Shown: positions 1 through 9,346 of the stretch, piece after piece
How the letters are laid out: the number at the start of each line of letters is the position of its first letter
Position numbering within the stretch: position 1 is the first letter of the stretch
Source of the DNA: Silvania confinis
GTDB lineage: Bacteria; Pseudomonadota; Gammaproteobacteria; Enterobacterales; Enterobacteriaceae
Reading direction: 5' to 3'
Length of the DNA stretch: 64,000 nt
Assembly (NCBI RefSeq): GCF_025564085.1
Contig: NZ_JAMGZJ010000078.1
Span: 1-64,000, forward strand
The notes under the pieces: generated by a model
Told to the model about the DNA's origin: nothing
The model's database searches: none
Seen by the model: the letters and a program-made list of their open reading frames with translations, nothing else
Position numbers and translations under genes: made by a program

Positions 1-38
1 GTACGTAATGACATGGTATCTCTCGCATCCCACGGCAT
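1..38 (-). CDS. IS481-family transposase, N-terminal fragment cut by the window edge
   Basis: Only the first 12 codons are visible, reading MPWDARDTMSLR, with ATG at 36-38. This start resembles IS481-family DDE transposases, which usually open with MPW-type residues before a helix-turn-helix. The rest of the gene lies left of the window, so whether it is intact cannot be judged. The fragment is too short for certainty, but it agrees with the TGT end and subterminal repeats next to it. Confidence 0.6.
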   Translation of the reverse strand, partial: MPWDARDTMSLR

Positions 39-127
39 AAGCGACTCCATATACGGGTTCTTATGCCTTAGTTGTAAGTGTCTACCATGTCCCCGAACAA
101 GCGTTCACTATGTCCCCAGTCTGTACA
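1..127 (-). mobile_element. Terminal part of an IS481-family insertion sequence
   Basis: On the minus strand the element begins with TGT at 127, typical of IS481 ends. It carries two subterminal copies of an 11-base motif ending in ATGTCCCC on the plus strand (84-94 and 107-117), probably transposase-binding repeats. A transposase reading frame starts at 38 and runs off the window. The boundary at 127/128 falls inside an intergenic palindrome that is intact at 2502-2522, which supports insertion there. The family is inferred from the transposase start and end sequence; the exact IS name is unknown. Confidence 0.75.
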
Positions 128-143
128 CCCACGGGGAGAGGGA
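128..143. repeat. Truncated half of an intergenic palindrome
   Basis: The bases cccacggggagaggga match the right half of the palindrome at 2502-2523 on the other side of mtnK-mtnA. The left half is missing exactly where the IS481 end begins. The remaining part lies 9 bases from the mtnK stop codon, so the mtnK terminator may have been damaged. Confidence 0.7.
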
Positions 144-152
144 GAAAACCGG

Positions 153-1352
153 TTAACTGTACTGACGCACCCGCGCCAATAGGGCTTCCACGCTGTCGAT
201 CCGGTCGGCTATTACAATCAGCGCTTTGCCGAGTGTAATGGCATGGCGCAGGCATTCGTGGCGCATCTCGTCATCCTGAATGGTGTCGATATCCGCCACG
301 TGTGACAGCCCCACGCTGCGGCGGATAAGCTCGGTGCCGCAGAAACCAATCGCGTCCTGCCACACTTTTTTCAGAAACTCGCTGGCGTAGCCCGGCACGC
401 TGAGCGCGGCATCGCGGGACTTTTCTGCGGCCAGCGCCTGGAAGCGTTCAGCGAAGGTAGTCCACAGCTGCTGGATGTCGAGCAGCCGCTGTTCACGTCC
501 GGCGGCGGCATCACGAATACCGAGATGGCCCGGCAGGCCACAGAAGTTAAGCAGCAGGTTGCCGATCGCGGTGCCAATATCAAAGCCAATCGGGCCAAAG
601 TAGCCAAATTCGGCGTCAATCGCCTTCAGGCTGCCCTCAGCGACAAAAATCGACCCGCTGTGGATATCGCCGTGCAGCAGCGCCTCGGCCTGCGAGAAGA
701 AGCGGTGCTTCAGGGAGGCGACGGCGATTTTGAGCTGGTCGTCATTGCGCAGGGCGGCAACGTCGTTTTCCAGCGCGGCCGGGTAGTTATTGCGCTCGTG
801 GATCTGGTACGGATCGTTGAAGAACAGATCTTCGGTGATCTCGCACATCTCCGGGTTGATAAATTGCGCCACCCGCACTTTTTTGGTGTGCGGATGCAGA
901 TAAAAATCGCTGGTGTGGAACAGGGTATGTGCCAGGTATTCGCCCAGCTGACGCGCGGCTTGCGGGTAGTAAACATTGCCGATCAGCTCGCCGCGCCAGA
1001 TTTTATGGCTGGAGAGATCTTCCATCACCATCACCGCCAGTTCGGGGTCGAAATGATGGATTTTCACCGTGTGCTGGGGGCTGTGCTGATAGTGCTCGAC
1101 CAGCGTTTCAGCTTCAAGACGCGCGCGATCCAGCGTCAGTGGCCAGGATTCGCCCACGCAGCGCACATAGGGCAGCGCCTGTTTGACGATAATGCGGCTT
1201 ACGCCCTGGCTGTCGAAAATTTTAAACACCAGATTGAGGTTGCCGTCGCCCACCTCCTGCGCCTCCACCAGTGACGATGGGTTTTCAAGGCCGCCAAACT
1301 GCTGGGCATACGCCACGGCGTCCTGAGCGGTAAAGGTACGGTATTGCGACAT
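153..1352 (-). CDS. mtnK: Methylthioribose kinase
   Basis: It phosphorylates 5-methylthioribose to methylthioribose-1-phosphate with ATP, the entry step of methionine salvage from polyamine synthesis. The 399-residue protein has the aminoglycoside-phosphotransferase-like fold signature: HGDIHSGS at about 227-234 with the catalytic Asp229, and DAE at 246-248 for metal binding. The ATG at 1352 was chosen because a GAGGAA Shine-Dalgarno precedes it and the family starts MSQY; longer upstream extensions are in the operator region. It is divergent from mtnA, with a MetJ operator between them. Its downstream side abuts an insertion sequence. Confidence 0.96.
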   Translation of the reverse strand: MSQYRTFTAQDAVAYAQQFGGLENPSSLVEAQEVGDGNLNLVFKIFDSQGVSRIIVKQALPYVRCVGESWPLTLDRARLEAETLVEHYQHSPQHTVKIHHFDPELAVMVMEDLSSHKIWRGELIGNVYYPQAARQLGEYLAHTLFHTSDFYLHPHTKKVRVAQFINPEMCEITEDLFFNDPYQIHERNNYPAALENDVAALRNDDQLKIAVASLKHRFFSQAEALLHGDIHSGSIFVAEGSLKAIDAEFGYFGPIGFDIGTAIGNLLLNFCGLPGHLGIRDAAAGREQRLLDIQQLWTTFAERFQALAAEKSRDAALSVPGYASEFLKKVWQDAIGFCGTELIRRSVGLSHVADIDTIQDDEMRHECLRHAITLGKALIVIADRIDSVEALLARVRQYS

Positions 1353-1381
1353 TGCCGGTTCCTCATGGGTTTTCATAATAA

Positions 1382-1405
1382 AGACATTCAGACGTCTATA
1401 CATCT
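1382..1405. promoter_or_regulatory. MetJ operator of three tandem met boxes (mtnK/mtnA)
   Basis: Three consecutive 8-base boxes are visible: agacattc (1382-1389), the perfect consensus agacgtct (1390-1397), and atacatct (1398-1405). MetJ with S-adenosylmethionine binds tandem AGACGTCT boxes cooperatively. The site lies between divergent mtnK and mtnA, so it probably represses both when methionine is plentiful. Confidence 0.85.
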
Positions 1406-1457
1406 GGAATTCATCCTGACACAATGTGACACAACAACGCAACAGAGAATTAACGAC

Positions 1458-2477
1458 ATGCAGACATTACAGACGACCAGCCTGCGAGTGGCGAACAATC
1501 AGTTATTTATTCTCGATCAGCAGGCGCTCCCGCAGGAGAAACGCTGGCTGGATGCTTCAACCGTAGAGGCGCTGGTGGGGCATATTCACGCCCTGAGGGT
1601 GCGCGGTGCGCCGCTGATTGGTCTCTCTGCCAGTCTGCTGCTGGCGCTGCTGGCGGAAAATGGCCACAGCCGGGATGAGCTGGCGGTTGCGCTGGAGACG
1701 CTGCGTGCATCGCGCCCGACGGCGGTGAACCTGATGAACAACCTCGATCGCATGAAGCTGGCGCTGTGGCAGGAGGATTTTGTCCCTGAGCTGGTGAGCG
1801 AAGCGCTGCGCCTGATTGAAGAAGACAAACAGCTCTGCGAGGCCATTGCCCTGGCAGGCAGCGCGCTGGTGCAGCCGGGCAGCCGTCTGCTGACCCACTG
1901 CAACACCGGCGGGCTGGCGACGGCGGGCGTTGGCACCGCGCTGGGGGTGATTGCCCTCGCGCATCAGCAGGGCAAAGTCAGTAATGTCTGGGTGGATGAA
2001 ACCCGTCCGCTGCTGCAGGGCGGCAGGCTGACGGCGTGGGAGCTGGGCGAGCTGGGCGTGCCGTATCAGCTTATCGCTGACTCGATGGCTGCCAGCTTAA
2101 TGGCCAAAGGGCAGGTGGACGCCATCTGGGTGGGAGCGGACCGCATTGCCGCCAATGGTGATGTGGCGAACAAAATCGGCACCTATTCTCTGGCGGTGCT
2201 GGCGAAATTCCACGGTATTCCGTTCTATGTAGCCGCTCCGCAAACCACGCTCGACCCGCACTGCCCGAACGGCGATGCCATCCCGATTGAACAGCGCGAT
2301 CCGCGCGAAGTGACCGGCGTGGCGGGGAGTTTCGGTGCGGTACAGTGGGCGCCGGTTGATGCCCAGGTCTATAACCCGGCGTTTGACGTTACGCCTGCGG
2401 CACTGATTAGCGGTTGGGTGCTGGATACGGGTGTGGTGTTGCCGGAAGCGGTAGAGCAGGGGATATTTGGGGGGTAG
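1458..2477 (+). CDS. mtnA: S-methyl-5-thioribose-1-phosphate isomerase
   Basis: It converts methylthioribose-1-phosphate to methylthioribulose-1-phosphate, the second step of methionine salvage. The 339-residue protein is of the eIF2B-alpha/beta/delta-like family; the catalytic cysteine is Cys148 in [10 protein letters not shown], and the acid is Asp228 in VGADRI. The ATG at 1458 gives a start MQTLQTT typical of the family; the reading frame stays open upstream, but through the MetJ operator. It is divergent from mtnK and shares its operator. A palindrome follows the stop codon. Confidence 0.96.
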   Translation: MQTLQTTSLRVANNQLFILDQQALPQEKRWLDASTVEALVGHIHALRVRGAPLIGLSASLLLALLAENGHSRDELAVALETLRASRPTAVNLMNNLDRMKLALWQEDFVPELVSEALRLIEEDKQLCEAIALAGSALVQPGSRLLTHCNTGGLATAGVGTALGVIALAHQQGKVSNVWVDETRPLLQGGRLTAWELGELGVPYQLIADSMAASLMAKGQVDAIWVGADRIAANGDVANKIGTYSLAVLAKFHGIPFYVAAPQTTLDPHCPNGDAIPIEQRDPREVTGVAGSFGAVQWAPVDAQVYNPAFDVTPAALISGWVLDTGVVLPEAVEQGIFGG

Positions 2478-2490
2478 TGCGGTCTGATGC

Positions 2491-2523
2491 CCTCACCCTG
2501 GCCCTCTCCCACGGGGAGAGGGA
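2491..2523. repeat. Intergenic palindrome between convergent mtnA and mtnD
   Basis: The arms ccctctccc and ggggagaggg form a strong hairpin at about 2502-2522, preceded by cctcaccctggcc. It has no long T tract but lies between convergent genes and may help end both transcripts. A truncated copy sits at 128-143. Similar palindromes are dispersed in Enterobacter-type genomes. Confidence 0.7.
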
Positions 2524-2535
2524 ACAAACGTTTAT

Positions 2536-3078
2536 CTAGGGCAATCGTGGATACGCATCCGCAATGGCGTCACCGGTAAACTGAGCGACCCAGCCTTCCG
2601 GGTTATCGAAAATACGAATGGCGGTAAAGTTCGGCTCGGATCCCATATCAAACCAGTGCGGCGTTCCGGCGGGAACGGAGATCAGGTCGTTCTTTTCGCA
2701 CAGCACCTGATACACCTGGTCGTCAATGTGCAGGCAAAACAGCCCGGCACCTTCAACAAAGAAACGCACTTCGTCTTCGCCGTGGGTGTGCTCATTAAGG
2801 AACTTCGCGCGCAGGGCGTCTTTCTGCGGGTTGTCCGCGCGCAGGCTGATCACATCCCAGCTCTGATAGCCTTTTTCTGCCACCAGCTTATCAATGGCGT
2901 GCTGATAGGCATTGATCACCGTTTCGGCAGCCGGATCACGGCCTAAATCGCGGTCCGCTTCCCAGCGTTCAAAACGCACGCCACGGGCGTTTAACTTCTC
3001 GGCAATCGCGGCGGCGTCAGTGCTGTGCCATTCGGGCTGGCTGGCTTCGTTATCAGAAAAAATGGTCAATGCGCTCAT
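2536..3078 (-). CDS. mtnD: Acireductone dioxygenase
   Basis: It oxidises the acireductone of methionine salvage. In the Klebsiella enzyme the Fe form yields the methionine precursor ketoacid and formate, and the Ni form an off-pathway product. The 180-residue cupin shows the metal ligands His97, His99, Glu103 (HTHGEDE) and His141 (PAGTPHW), the same pattern as the Klebsiella protein. It is last in a minus-strand mtnB-mtnC-mtnD operon. Its ATG overlaps the mtnC stop in ATGA, suggesting translational coupling. Confidence 0.97.
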   Translation of the reverse strand: MSALTIFSDNEASQPEWHSTDAAAIAEKLNARGVRFERWEADRDLGRDPAAETVINAYQHAIDKLVAEKGYQSWDVISLRADNPQKDALRAKFLNEHTHGEDEVRFFVEGAGLFCLHIDDQVYQVLCEKNDLISVPAGTPHWFDMGSEPNFTAIRIFDNPEGWVAQFTGDAIADAYPRLP

Positions 3079-3764
3079 GAAGGGATCTGCTCCGGATTAA
3101 TGTCATCGAACTGATGCACCTGGTGATGATGGCTGGCGCCGTCGTCGTCGCCGCGAATCAACTGCAGGGTGCGAAAACCTGCCTGTTCAGCGGCGTCCAG
3201 TTCCTGATAAACATCAGACAAAAACAGGATCTGCGACGGGGCAACGCCAATTTGCGTCGCAATATTCTGATAAGACTGCGTTTCTCGCTTGGCCCCGATG
3301 TGGGTATCAAAATAACCGCTGAACAGATGAGTAATATCACCTTCGTCGCTGTAGCCAAATAACAGTTTTTGCGCGGCAACGGAGCCCGAGGAATAAACAT
3401 ATAAATCAATACCCTGCGCTTTCCATTTCTCAAGAGAAGGCAGGACGTCCGGGTAGAGGTGGCCGGTGAAGTCGCCGTTGAGGTAGCCCTCCTGCCAGAT
3501 GATGCCCTGTAACGCCTTGAGCGCGGTGGATTTGCGATCCTGGTCTATAAACGCAAACAGGGTCTCAACCAGGTCGCTGGCGCTGGCGTGCGGCTGGTCG
3601 ATCTCTTCACGCAGATTGTCCAGAATGGTGTTGACCGGTTCGGCGTACTGTTGCGCACTGACAAACGCGGCCAGGCGTTCGCGCGCATAGGGGAACAGGA
3701 CATTATGGACAAAACGGATATCGCTGGTGGTGCCTTCAATATCCGTCACAATCGCGCGAATCAT
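3075..3764 (-). CDS. mtnC: Acireductone synthase (enolase-phosphatase E1)
   Basis: This bifunctional HAD-family enzyme enolises and dephosphorylates diketo-methylthiopentyl-1-phosphate to acireductone. The HAD motif with the nucleophile is VTDIEGTT, Asp8 and Glu10 of the 229-residue protein. The ATG at 3764 was chosen because the family starts [11 protein letters not shown] and it overlaps the mtnB stop by four bases. The stop overlaps the mtnD start. All three genes therefore form a tightly coupled operon expressed from the 4400 region. Confidence 0.96.
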   Translation of the reverse strand: MIRAIVTDIEGTTSDIRFVHNVLFPYARERLAAFVSAQQYAEPVNTILDNLREEIDQPHASASDLVETLFAFIDQDRKSTALKALQGIIWQEGYLNGDFTGHLYPDVLPSLEKWKAQGIDLYVYSSGSVAAQKLLFGYSDEGDITHLFSGYFDTHIGAKRETQSYQNIATQIGVAPSQILFLSDVYQELDAAEQAGFRTLQLIRGDDDGASHHHQVHQFDDINPEQIPS

Positions 3765-4375
3765 ACTCTCTCCAGTTGTCGTAAACGCATCTCGCACTCG
3801 AACAAGAATTCGAGGCCTTCAAGGTGACGCCGGGCTTCTGCCACATCGCGTCCCCAGCAGGTTAAGCCATGACCGCGCAGAAGAAAACCATAATTAAACG
3901 GATGCGTCTGTGCGTAATCGGCGATACGTGACGCCAGCGCGTCAATATCCTGGTCGTTATCAAAAACAGCGATGCTAAGGGTATCGAGATGGGTGGTCTG
4001 CCCGCTGAGCGATTTCTGCATTTCAAAGCCGCTGATCTGCAGTTCTGGCCCTTTGATTAACCGTGAGAGTACCGTCGCATTGACCGTATGGACATGCAGC
4101 ACCGCATTGGCTTCAGGGAAGAGACGATAAACCAGCGTATGCAGCCCGGTTTCGGCCGAGGGCTTACGCCCGGAAGGGGCGCGGTTGGTGGCAATCTCAA
4201 CCTGCAGGAAGTCATCGGTGGTCAGGCTGCCTTTATCTTTGCCCGATTCGCTGAGCCAGCACCAGCTGTCGTCCTGGCGGATGGACATGTTGCCGCCTGT
4301 CGCGGGCGCCCAGCCTTTGGCACCGATCCAGTGACAGGCGTCGACCAGGAATGTGAGTTGCAGGTTGTCTGTCAT
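3761..4375 (-). CDS. mtnB: Methylthioribulose-1-phosphate dehydratase
   Basis: It removes water from methylthioribulose-1-phosphate, the third step of methionine salvage. The protein has 204 residues and belongs to the class II aldolase/adducin family. Zinc ligands are visible as His94 and His96 (LHVHTVNA) and His169 (LRGHGL), with a likely catalytic Glu75. It is first in the mtnBCD operon. The start lies 42 bases from the MetJ operator that separates it from divergent mtnE. Confidence 0.96.
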   Translation of the reverse strand: MTDNLQLTFLVDACHWIGAKGWAPATGGNMSIRQDDSWCWLSESGKDKGSLTTDDFLQVEIATNRAPSGRKPSAETGLHTLVYRLFPEANAVLHVHTVNATVLSRLIKGPELQISGFEMQKSLSGQTTHLDTLSIAVFDNDQDIDALASRIADYAQTHPFNYGFLLRGHGLTCWGRDVAEARRHLEGLEFLFECEMRLRQLERV

Positions 4376-4417
4376 GGTCCTTATTACCTCTGTCGGTCAG
4401 GCATATCGTTATGGTTT

Positions 4418-4433
4418 AGACGTCTAAGCGTCT
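4418..4433. promoter_or_regulatory. MetJ operator of two tandem met boxes (mtnBCD/mtnE)
   Basis: A perfect met box agacgtct (4418-4425) is followed directly by aagcgtct (4426-4433). Two adjacent boxes are the minimum MetJ operator. It sits between mtnB and mtnE and is likely to repress both transcription units in response to S-adenosylmethionine. Confidence 0.85.
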
Positions 4434-4500
4434 TGATTGCCAAATACTAACATCGTGTTATAGTGGCAGCAACATATGGATTACATACAGGCCCGGCATA

Positions 4501-5661
4501 ATGACTAATAACGTATTGATTCCTGACAGTAAACTTCCCAATCTTGGTACCACCATCTTTACGCAAATGAGTGCGCTGGCCCAGCAGCATAACGCCATCA
4601 ATCTGTCGCAAGGATTCCCGGATTTTGATGGCCCTGACTATCTCCAGCAACGGCTGGCTTATCACGTGGCCAACGGTGCGAATCAGTATGCGCCGATGAC
4701 CGGCGCACAGCCGCTGCGCGAAGCGATTGCCGATAAAACCGCCGAACTGTATGGCTACAAACCGGATGCGAACAGCGACGTGACAGTCACCGCAGGGGCA
4801 ACCGAAGCCCTGTTTTCGGCCATCACTGCGCTGGTACGCACCGGTGATGAGGTGATTTGCTTTGACCCAAGTTACGACAGTTATGCGCCCGCGATAGCGC
4901 TGTCGGGCGGCGTGGTGAAACGGGTGGCGCTGCAGCCGCCGCATTTCCGCCCCGACTGGCAGGCCTTTGCCGCCCTGCTGAGCGATAAAACCCGGGTGGT
5001 GATTTTGAATACCCCGCATAACCCGTCGGCCACGGTGTGGCGGCAGGACGACTTCGCCGCGCTGTGGCAGGCAATTGCGCAACGTGAAATTTATGTGCTG
5101 AGCGACGAAGTGTATGAGCATATCTGTTTTGCCGAAGAGGGGCATGCCAGCGTGCTGGCGCACCCGCAGCTGCGCGAGCGGGCGATCGCCGTTTCATCCT
5201 TCGGCAAAACCTTTCATATGACCGGCTGGAAAGTGGGCTACTGCGTGGCACCGGCGGCGATCAGCGCCGAGCTGCGCAAGGTGCATCAGTTCCTGACCTT
5301 CGCGGTCAATACTCCGGCACAGCTGGCAATCGCCGATATGCTGCGCAATGCGCCGGAACATTACCGCGAGCTGCCGGACTTCTATCGCGCCCGTCGGGAT
5401 CTGTTTATTTCGGCGCTGGGTGCCAGTCGGCTGGAAGTGTTGCCCTGCGACGGGACCTATTTCCTGCTGGCGGATTACAGCGCGATTTCCGATCTCGATG
5501 ATGTCCGTTTCTGCCAGTGGTTAACCACGGAGGTGGGCGTGGCGGCGATCCCGTTATCCGTATTCTGCGCTGATCCCTTCCCGCACAAGCTTATTCGACT
5601 CTGTTTCGCCAAGCAGGAAGCCACATTGCTGGCGGCGGCAGAGCGGCTTAAAACGCTGTAA
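4501..5661 (+). CDS. mtnE: Methionine aminotransferase, last step of methionine salvage
   Basis: This PLP enzyme transaminates 2-keto-4-methylthiobutyrate to methionine; E. coli calls the orthologue YbdL. The 386-residue protein is a class I/II aminotransferase. The PLP lysine is Lys236 (SSFGKTFHMTGWKVGY), Asp202 and Tyr205 (SDEVYEH) contact the cofactor, and Arg366 (KLIRLCF) should bind the substrate carboxylate. It is divergent from mtnBCD across a MetJ operator. In E. coli it is the only mtn-type gene here; in this window the whole pathway surrounds it. Confidence 0.96.
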   Translation: MTNNVLIPDSKLPNLGTTIFTQMSALAQQHNAINLSQGFPDFDGPDYLQQRLAYHVANGANQYAPMTGAQPLREAIADKTAELYGYKPDANSDVTVTAGATEALFSAITALVRTGDEVICFDPSYDSYAPAIALSGGVVKRVALQPPHFRPDWQAFAALLSDKTRVVILNTPHNPSATVWRQDDFAALWQAIAQREIYVLSDEVYEHICFAEEGHASVLAHPQLRERAIAVSSFGKTFHMTGWKVGYCVAPAAISAELRKVHQFLTFAVNTPAQLAIADMLRNAPEHYRELPDFYRARRDLFISALGASRLEVLPCDGTYFLLADYSAISDLDDVRFCQWLTTEVGVAAIPLSVFCADPFPHKLIRLCFAKQEATLLAAAERLKTL

Positions 5662-5687
5662 CGACAGGCCGAGGGTAATCATTTAAA

Positions 5688-5725
5688 TACACTGGAGCAA
5701 TACAATAGCTCCGGTGTACTTATTT
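5688..5725. terminator. Bidirectional terminator between mtnE and ybdO
   Basis: An 11-base-pair stem with one G-T type mismatch (5688-5698 with 5708-5718) is followed by T-rich sequence on the plus strand and preceded by A-rich sequence. It lies between convergent genes. Confidence 0.7.
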
Positions 5726-5763
5726 TCTCTGGGAAATAAAATCAACTAAAATTATTTTTAGTG

Positions 5764-6678
5764 TCAATCATATTTAAACCCTTCCGTGCTTATTTGATTA
5801 ATAAACCCGGCGAAAATCTTACTGTTTAACGCCGCACGGTTATACATCATATAAATATCTGCCATTGGTAACGTAAAGGGTGTATTGACTTTCTTCAGCT
5901 TTAAAATATCCCGATATTGTTGATATGCGACCTCAGGAATATATCCCAGTAAATTGGATGCGCTAATCATGGTAATCAGTGAGAAAAAGGAGTCGCAGCG
6001 AAAGCCAATTTTTCTGTCGGGTAAAGTTTGCTCTGCCGCGGCCTGGAACGTGATTAAACCGGGGGACAAGGATATAAACTGGGCGAATTTTTCCTCCCTC
6101 AGCTGTTCAAGTGTGGCCGAATCACCCATGCGCGGATGATCCTCCCGGCAGACAGTAACAATGGGCACGTTCATAAAGTGATTGCAAACAATTGAGCGAT
6201 TCGAAACGGCGGACAGCGAAAACACCAGATCGGCTTTGCGGTAGGCCAGCAGGTCCTCAGCGGAGTCTTTGGAAAGCAGCAGATCGTGATATTCGACTTC
6301 GTAGTTGTGCTCGCGCATCAACAATTTCATCGGGGCCAGCAGCCGGTCAGGGGTCAGAATTTGTGGCGAGTAGATAACGATATTCTTCTCAAGCGTCGAG
6401 CCATGCATAACGTTAATCGTCTGCTCAATCTGATTGAGGTTCTCTTCGAGATGTTTATGCAGGTTCATGCCCACGGTTGTGGGGGTAATTCCTTTACCTG
6501 ATCGAATAAACAGCGGATCGTTCAGCTGGTTGCGCAAGCGCTGTAACGACTGGCTAACCGCAGAGGGGGTAATAAAGAGCGTTTCAGCTGCCTTGCTGAT
6601 GCTAAGGTGCTGATAAATGCATTCGAAGATAACCAGTAGATTAAGATGAAATTTTTTCAGATCGTAGAGATTAGCCAT
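5764..6678 (-). CDS. ybdO: LysR-family regulator YbdO (CitR-like)
   Basis: The 304-residue protein has a LysR winged helix at about residues 8-68 (SISKAAETL, TPSAVSQSLQRLR) and a C-terminal effector-binding domain. The start MANLYDLKKF and overall order match E. coli YbdO, also named CitR, which activates the citrate fermentation genes in that species. No cit genes are found in this window: the place they hold in E. coli, between rna and dcuC, is empty. It is divergent from ahpC, and E. coli dsbG, which separates them there, is missing. The target in this organism is therefore open. It is similar to YbeF at 20752. Confidence 0.88.
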   Translation of the reverse strand: MANLYDLKKFHLNLLVIFECIYQHLSISKAAETLFITPSAVSQSLQRLRNQLNDPLFIRSGKGITPTTVGMNLHKHLEENLNQIEQTINVMHGSTLEKNIVIYSPQILTPDRLLAPMKLLMREHNYEVEYHDLLLSKDSAEDLLAYRKADLVFSLSAVSNRSIVCNHFMNVPIVTVCREDHPRMGDSATLEQLREEKFAQFISLSPGLITFQAAAEQTLPDRKIGFRCDSFFSLITMISASNLLGYIPEVAYQQYRDILKLKKVNTPFTLPMADIYMMYNRAALNSKIFAGFINQISTEGFKYD

Positions 6679-6940
6679 AATTCATCCTGATAAGCTGTGT
6701 CGCCATCGTGAAGAGATACACGATTACTATAGAAGTAAGTGAGTCATTCACAATCCCTTTAAGTGAATAACTTAACTAAATTTAAATTACAACTTAATAT
6801 ATCATGGCTGCAGATTAATGAAATAATCTATCAGTTGTTATTGGAATACTTTTATCCGAAATAAATGACGGCGGCTGTTGAAATTCTGCCTGCAGTCACG
6901 TATCAAGGCGGCCATTCCAGCGCTAATGGTGCGGTTCAGC
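6679..6940. other. Non-coding stretch between ybdO and the ahpC promoter
   Basis: This AT-rich stretch is where E. coli has the disulfide isomerase gene dsbG. I see no reading frame or remnant of it. It must hold the ybdO promoter, which I could not place. Confidence 0.5.
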
Positions 6941-6990
6941 GGTTGTAAGGTATTGCTGATTGATTTGATAATGAAAACGCATTAGCCCCG
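6941..6990 (+). promoter_or_regulatory. ahpC promoter with probable OxyR-binding region
   Basis: TTGTAA (6943-6948) and GATAAT (6967-6972), 18 bases apart, form a likely promoter. The stretch ggttgtaaggta followed by gatttgataatg and aacgcattagcc is nearly that of the E. coli ahpC promoter, which OxyR activates under peroxide stress. OxyR binding is inferred from this likeness, not from clear ATAG half-sites. Confidence 0.65.
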
Positions 6991-7042
6991 TTTCGGAAAG
7001 TTGGGTAACTTAGCCCTCAACGAAACCACGGAGGAAGTGCAG

Positions 7043-7606
7043 ATGTCTTTAATTAATACCAAAATTAAACCTTTTAAAAACCAGGCATTCAAAAACGGTG
7101 ACTTCGTCGAAATCACCGAGAAAGATACTGAAGGTCGCTGGAGCGTGTTCTTCTTCTACCCGGCTGATTTTACCTTCGTCTGCCCGACCGAACTGGGTGA
7201 CGTGGCTGACCATTACGACGAGCTGCAGAAGCTGGGCGTAGACGTTTATTCTGTTTCTACCGACACCCACTTCACCCATAAAGCGTGGCACAGCAGCTCT
7301 GACACCATCGCCAAAATCAAATACGCGATGATCGGCGACCCGACTGGCGCCCTGACCCGTAACTTTGAAAACATGCGTGAAGACGAAGGTCTGGCCGATC
7401 GCGGCACCTTTATCGTTGACCCGCAGGGCATCATCCAGGCCATCGAAGTTACCGCTGAAGGTATTGGCCGTGACGCATCTGACCTGCTGCGCAAAATCAA
7501 AGCCGCACAGTACGTCGCTTCCCACCCAGGTGAAGTGTGTCCGGCGAAATGGAAAGAAGGCGAAGCAACGCTGTCTCCGTCTCTGGACCTGGTCGGCAAG
7601 ATCTAA
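7043..7606 (+). CDS. ahpC: Alkyl hydroperoxide reductase peroxiredoxin subunit
   Basis: This typical 2-Cys peroxiredoxin reduces hydrogen peroxide, organic peroxides and peroxynitrite in the cytoplasm. The 187-residue protein shows the peroxidatic Cys47 in FVCPTE, the resolving Cys166 in EVCPAKW, and the conserved Arg120. The ATG at 7043 follows a GGAGG-type site and gives the family start [11 protein letters not shown]. AhpF, just downstream, recharges it with electrons from NADH. A strong terminator lies between the two genes, so ahpF expression is probably lower than ahpC. Confidence 0.98.
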   Translation: MSLINTKIKPFKNQAFKNGDFVEITEKDTEGRWSVFFFYPADFTFVCPTELGDVADHYDELQKLGVDVYSVSTDTHFTHKAWHSSSDTIAKIKYAMIGDPTGALTRNFENMREDEGLADRGTFIVDPQGIIQAIEVTAEGIGRDASDLLRKIKAAQYVASHPGEVCPAKWKEGEATLSPSLDLVGKI

Positions 7607-7613
7607 GACTGAT

Positions 7614-7640
7614 AAAAACGGGTGCATCGCACCCGTTTTT
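7614..7640 (+). terminator. Terminator after ahpC
   Basis: A 12-base-pair stem (acgggtgc with gcacccgt and flanking A/T) with a three-base loop ends in five T residues. It precedes ahpF and probably sets the ahpC:ahpF ratio by partial termination. Confidence 0.9.
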
Positions 7641-7725
7641 CTTCCCAACACCATAATGCAAGCTTCATCCAGGTCGCCCGCGAGGCAGCTTGCATGATGA
7701 TGTTTTAATTAGCAGGAGATTAACG

Positions 7726-9285
7726 ATGCTCGACACCAACATGAAAACCCAGCTCAAAGCCTATCTTGAGAAGCTGACCAAACCTGTTGAGCTGATTGCC
7801 ACGCTGGATGACAGCGCTAAATCGGCAGAAATCAAGGAACTGCTGGCGGAAATTGCCGAACTGTCACCAAAAGTGACCTTCACCGAAGACAACAGCCTGC
7901 CGGTGCGCAAGCCGTCTTTCTTGATCACTAACCCAGGCTTGAATAACGGCCCGCGCTTTGCCGGTTCGCCTTTGGGACATGAATTTACCTCGCTGGTGCT
8001 GGCCCTGCTGTGGACCGGCGGTCATCCGTCGAAAGAGGCGCAGTCGTTGCTGGAGCAGATCCGCGACCTCGACGGTGATTTTGAGTTTGAAACCTACTAT
8101 TCGCTCTCATGCCATAACTGCCCGGACGTGGTGCAGGCGCTGAACCTGATGGCGGTGCTGAACCCGCGCATCAAACATACCGCGATTGACGGCGGCGTAT
8201 TCCAGAATGAAATCACAGATCGTAACGTAATGGGCGTTCCGGCGGTGTTTGTGAACGGCAAAGAGTTTGGTCAGGGTCGCATGACGCTGGCGGAAATTGT
8301 CGCCAAAGTGGACAGCGGCGCAGAAAAACGCGCGGCAGCCGAGCTGAACAACCGTGAGGCTTATGATGTGCTGATTGTTGGCTCCGGCCCGGCGGGTGCG
8401 GCAGCGGCGGTCTACTCCGCACGTAAAGGGATCCGTACCGGCCTGATGGGCGAACGTTTTGGCGGCCAGGTGCTGGATACGGTGGATATTGAAAACTACA
8501 TTTCAGTACCCAAAACCGAAGGGCAGAAGCTGGCTGGTGCTCTGAAAGCGCACGTCAGCGACTATGAAGTGGACGTGATTGACAGCCAGAGCGCCAGCAA
8601 ACTGGTCCCGGCGGCGCAGGAAGGCGGCTTGCATCAGATTGAGACTGCGTCAGGCGCTGTGCTGAAAGCGCGCAGCATCATCATTGCCACCGGTGCCAAA
8701 TGGCGCAACATGAACGTGCCGGGTGAAGATCAGTATCGCACCAAAGGTGTCACTTATTGCCCGCACTGCGACGGCCCGCTGTTCAAAGGCAAGCGCGTAG
8801 CGGTGATCGGCGGCGGTAACTCCGGCGTAGAGGCGGCAATCGATCTGGCCGGTATCGTTGAGCACGTCACCCTGCTGGAGTTCGCGCCAGAAATGAAGGC
8901 TGACCAGGTGCTGCAGGATAAAGTGCGCAGCCTGAAAAATGTCGATATTATTCTCAACGCGCAGACCACTGAAGTGAAAGGCGACGGCAGTAAAGTGACC
9001 GGGATTGAGTACCGCGACCGCGTGAGCGGCGATGTGCACAGCGTTCAGCTGTCCGGGATCTTTGTTCAGATTGGTTTGCTGCCGAATACGACCTGGCTGG
9101 AGGGCGCCATCGAGCGTAACCGCATGGGCGAGGTCATCATCGACGCCAAATGTGAAACCAGCGTGAAGGGCATTTTTGCGGCGGGCGACTGCACCACCGT
9201 GCCGTATAAACAGATCATCATTGCTACTGGCGAAGGGGCAAAAGCGTCTCTGAGTTCATTCGATTATCTGATTCGCACCCAATAA
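7726..9285 (+). CDS. ahpF: Alkyl hydroperoxide reductase subunit F (NADH:AhpC reductase)
   Basis: AhpF passes electrons from NADH through FAD and two disulfides to AhpC. The 519-residue protein has an N-terminal tandem thioredoxin-fold domain with Cys129 and Cys132 (SCHNC). A thioredoxin-reductase-like part follows, with the FAD motif [10 protein letters not shown] at about 219-228, the redox pair Cys345/Cys348 (CPHC), and the NADH motif IGGGNSG at about 361. The ATG at 7726 has a GGAG site and gives the family start MLDTNMK. Length agrees with the E. coli protein (521). Confidence 0.98.
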   Translation: MLDTNMKTQLKAYLEKLTKPVELIATLDDSAKSAEIKELLAEIAELSPKVTFTEDNSLPVRKPSFLITNPGLNNGPRFAGSPLGHEFTSLVLALLWTGGHPSKEAQSLLEQIRDLDGDFEFETYYSLSCHNCPDVVQALNLMAVLNPRIKHTAIDGGVFQNEITDRNVMGVPAVFVNGKEFGQGRMTLAEIVAKVDSGAEKRAAAELNNREAYDVLIVGSGPAGAAAAVYSARKGIRTGLMGERFGGQVLDTVDIENYISVPKTEGQKLAGALKAHVSDYEVDVIDSQSASKLVPAAQEGGLHQIETASGAVLKARSIIIATGAKWRNMNVPGEDQYRTKGVTYCPHCDGPLFKGKRVAVIGGGNSGVEAAIDLAGIVEHVTLLEFAPEMKADQVLQDKVRSLKNVDIILNAQTTEVKGDGSKVTGIEYRDRVSGDVHSVQLSGIFVQIGLLPNTTWLEGAIERNRMGEVIIDAKCETSVKGIFAAGDCTTVPYKQIIIATGEGAKASLSSFDYLIRTQ

Positions 9286-9315
9286 CATAAGAAAGTAAGT
9301 CGACACCTGCAATGC

Positions 9316-9346
9316 AGAGGCTACCCGAGGGTAGCCTCTTTTTTTT
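9316..9346. terminator. Terminator between ahpF and uspG
   Basis: The hairpin agaggctaccc / gggtagcctct is followed by a run of eight T residues on the plus strand. It ends ahpF and touches the stop codon of convergent uspG. Confidence 0.9.

Noticed and set aside
10-91. Inverted repeat gacatggta / taccatgtc in the IS end
   Set aside because: One arm is in the transposase coding region, away from the terminus; a nine-base match is probably chance, unlike the repeated ATGTCCCC motif.
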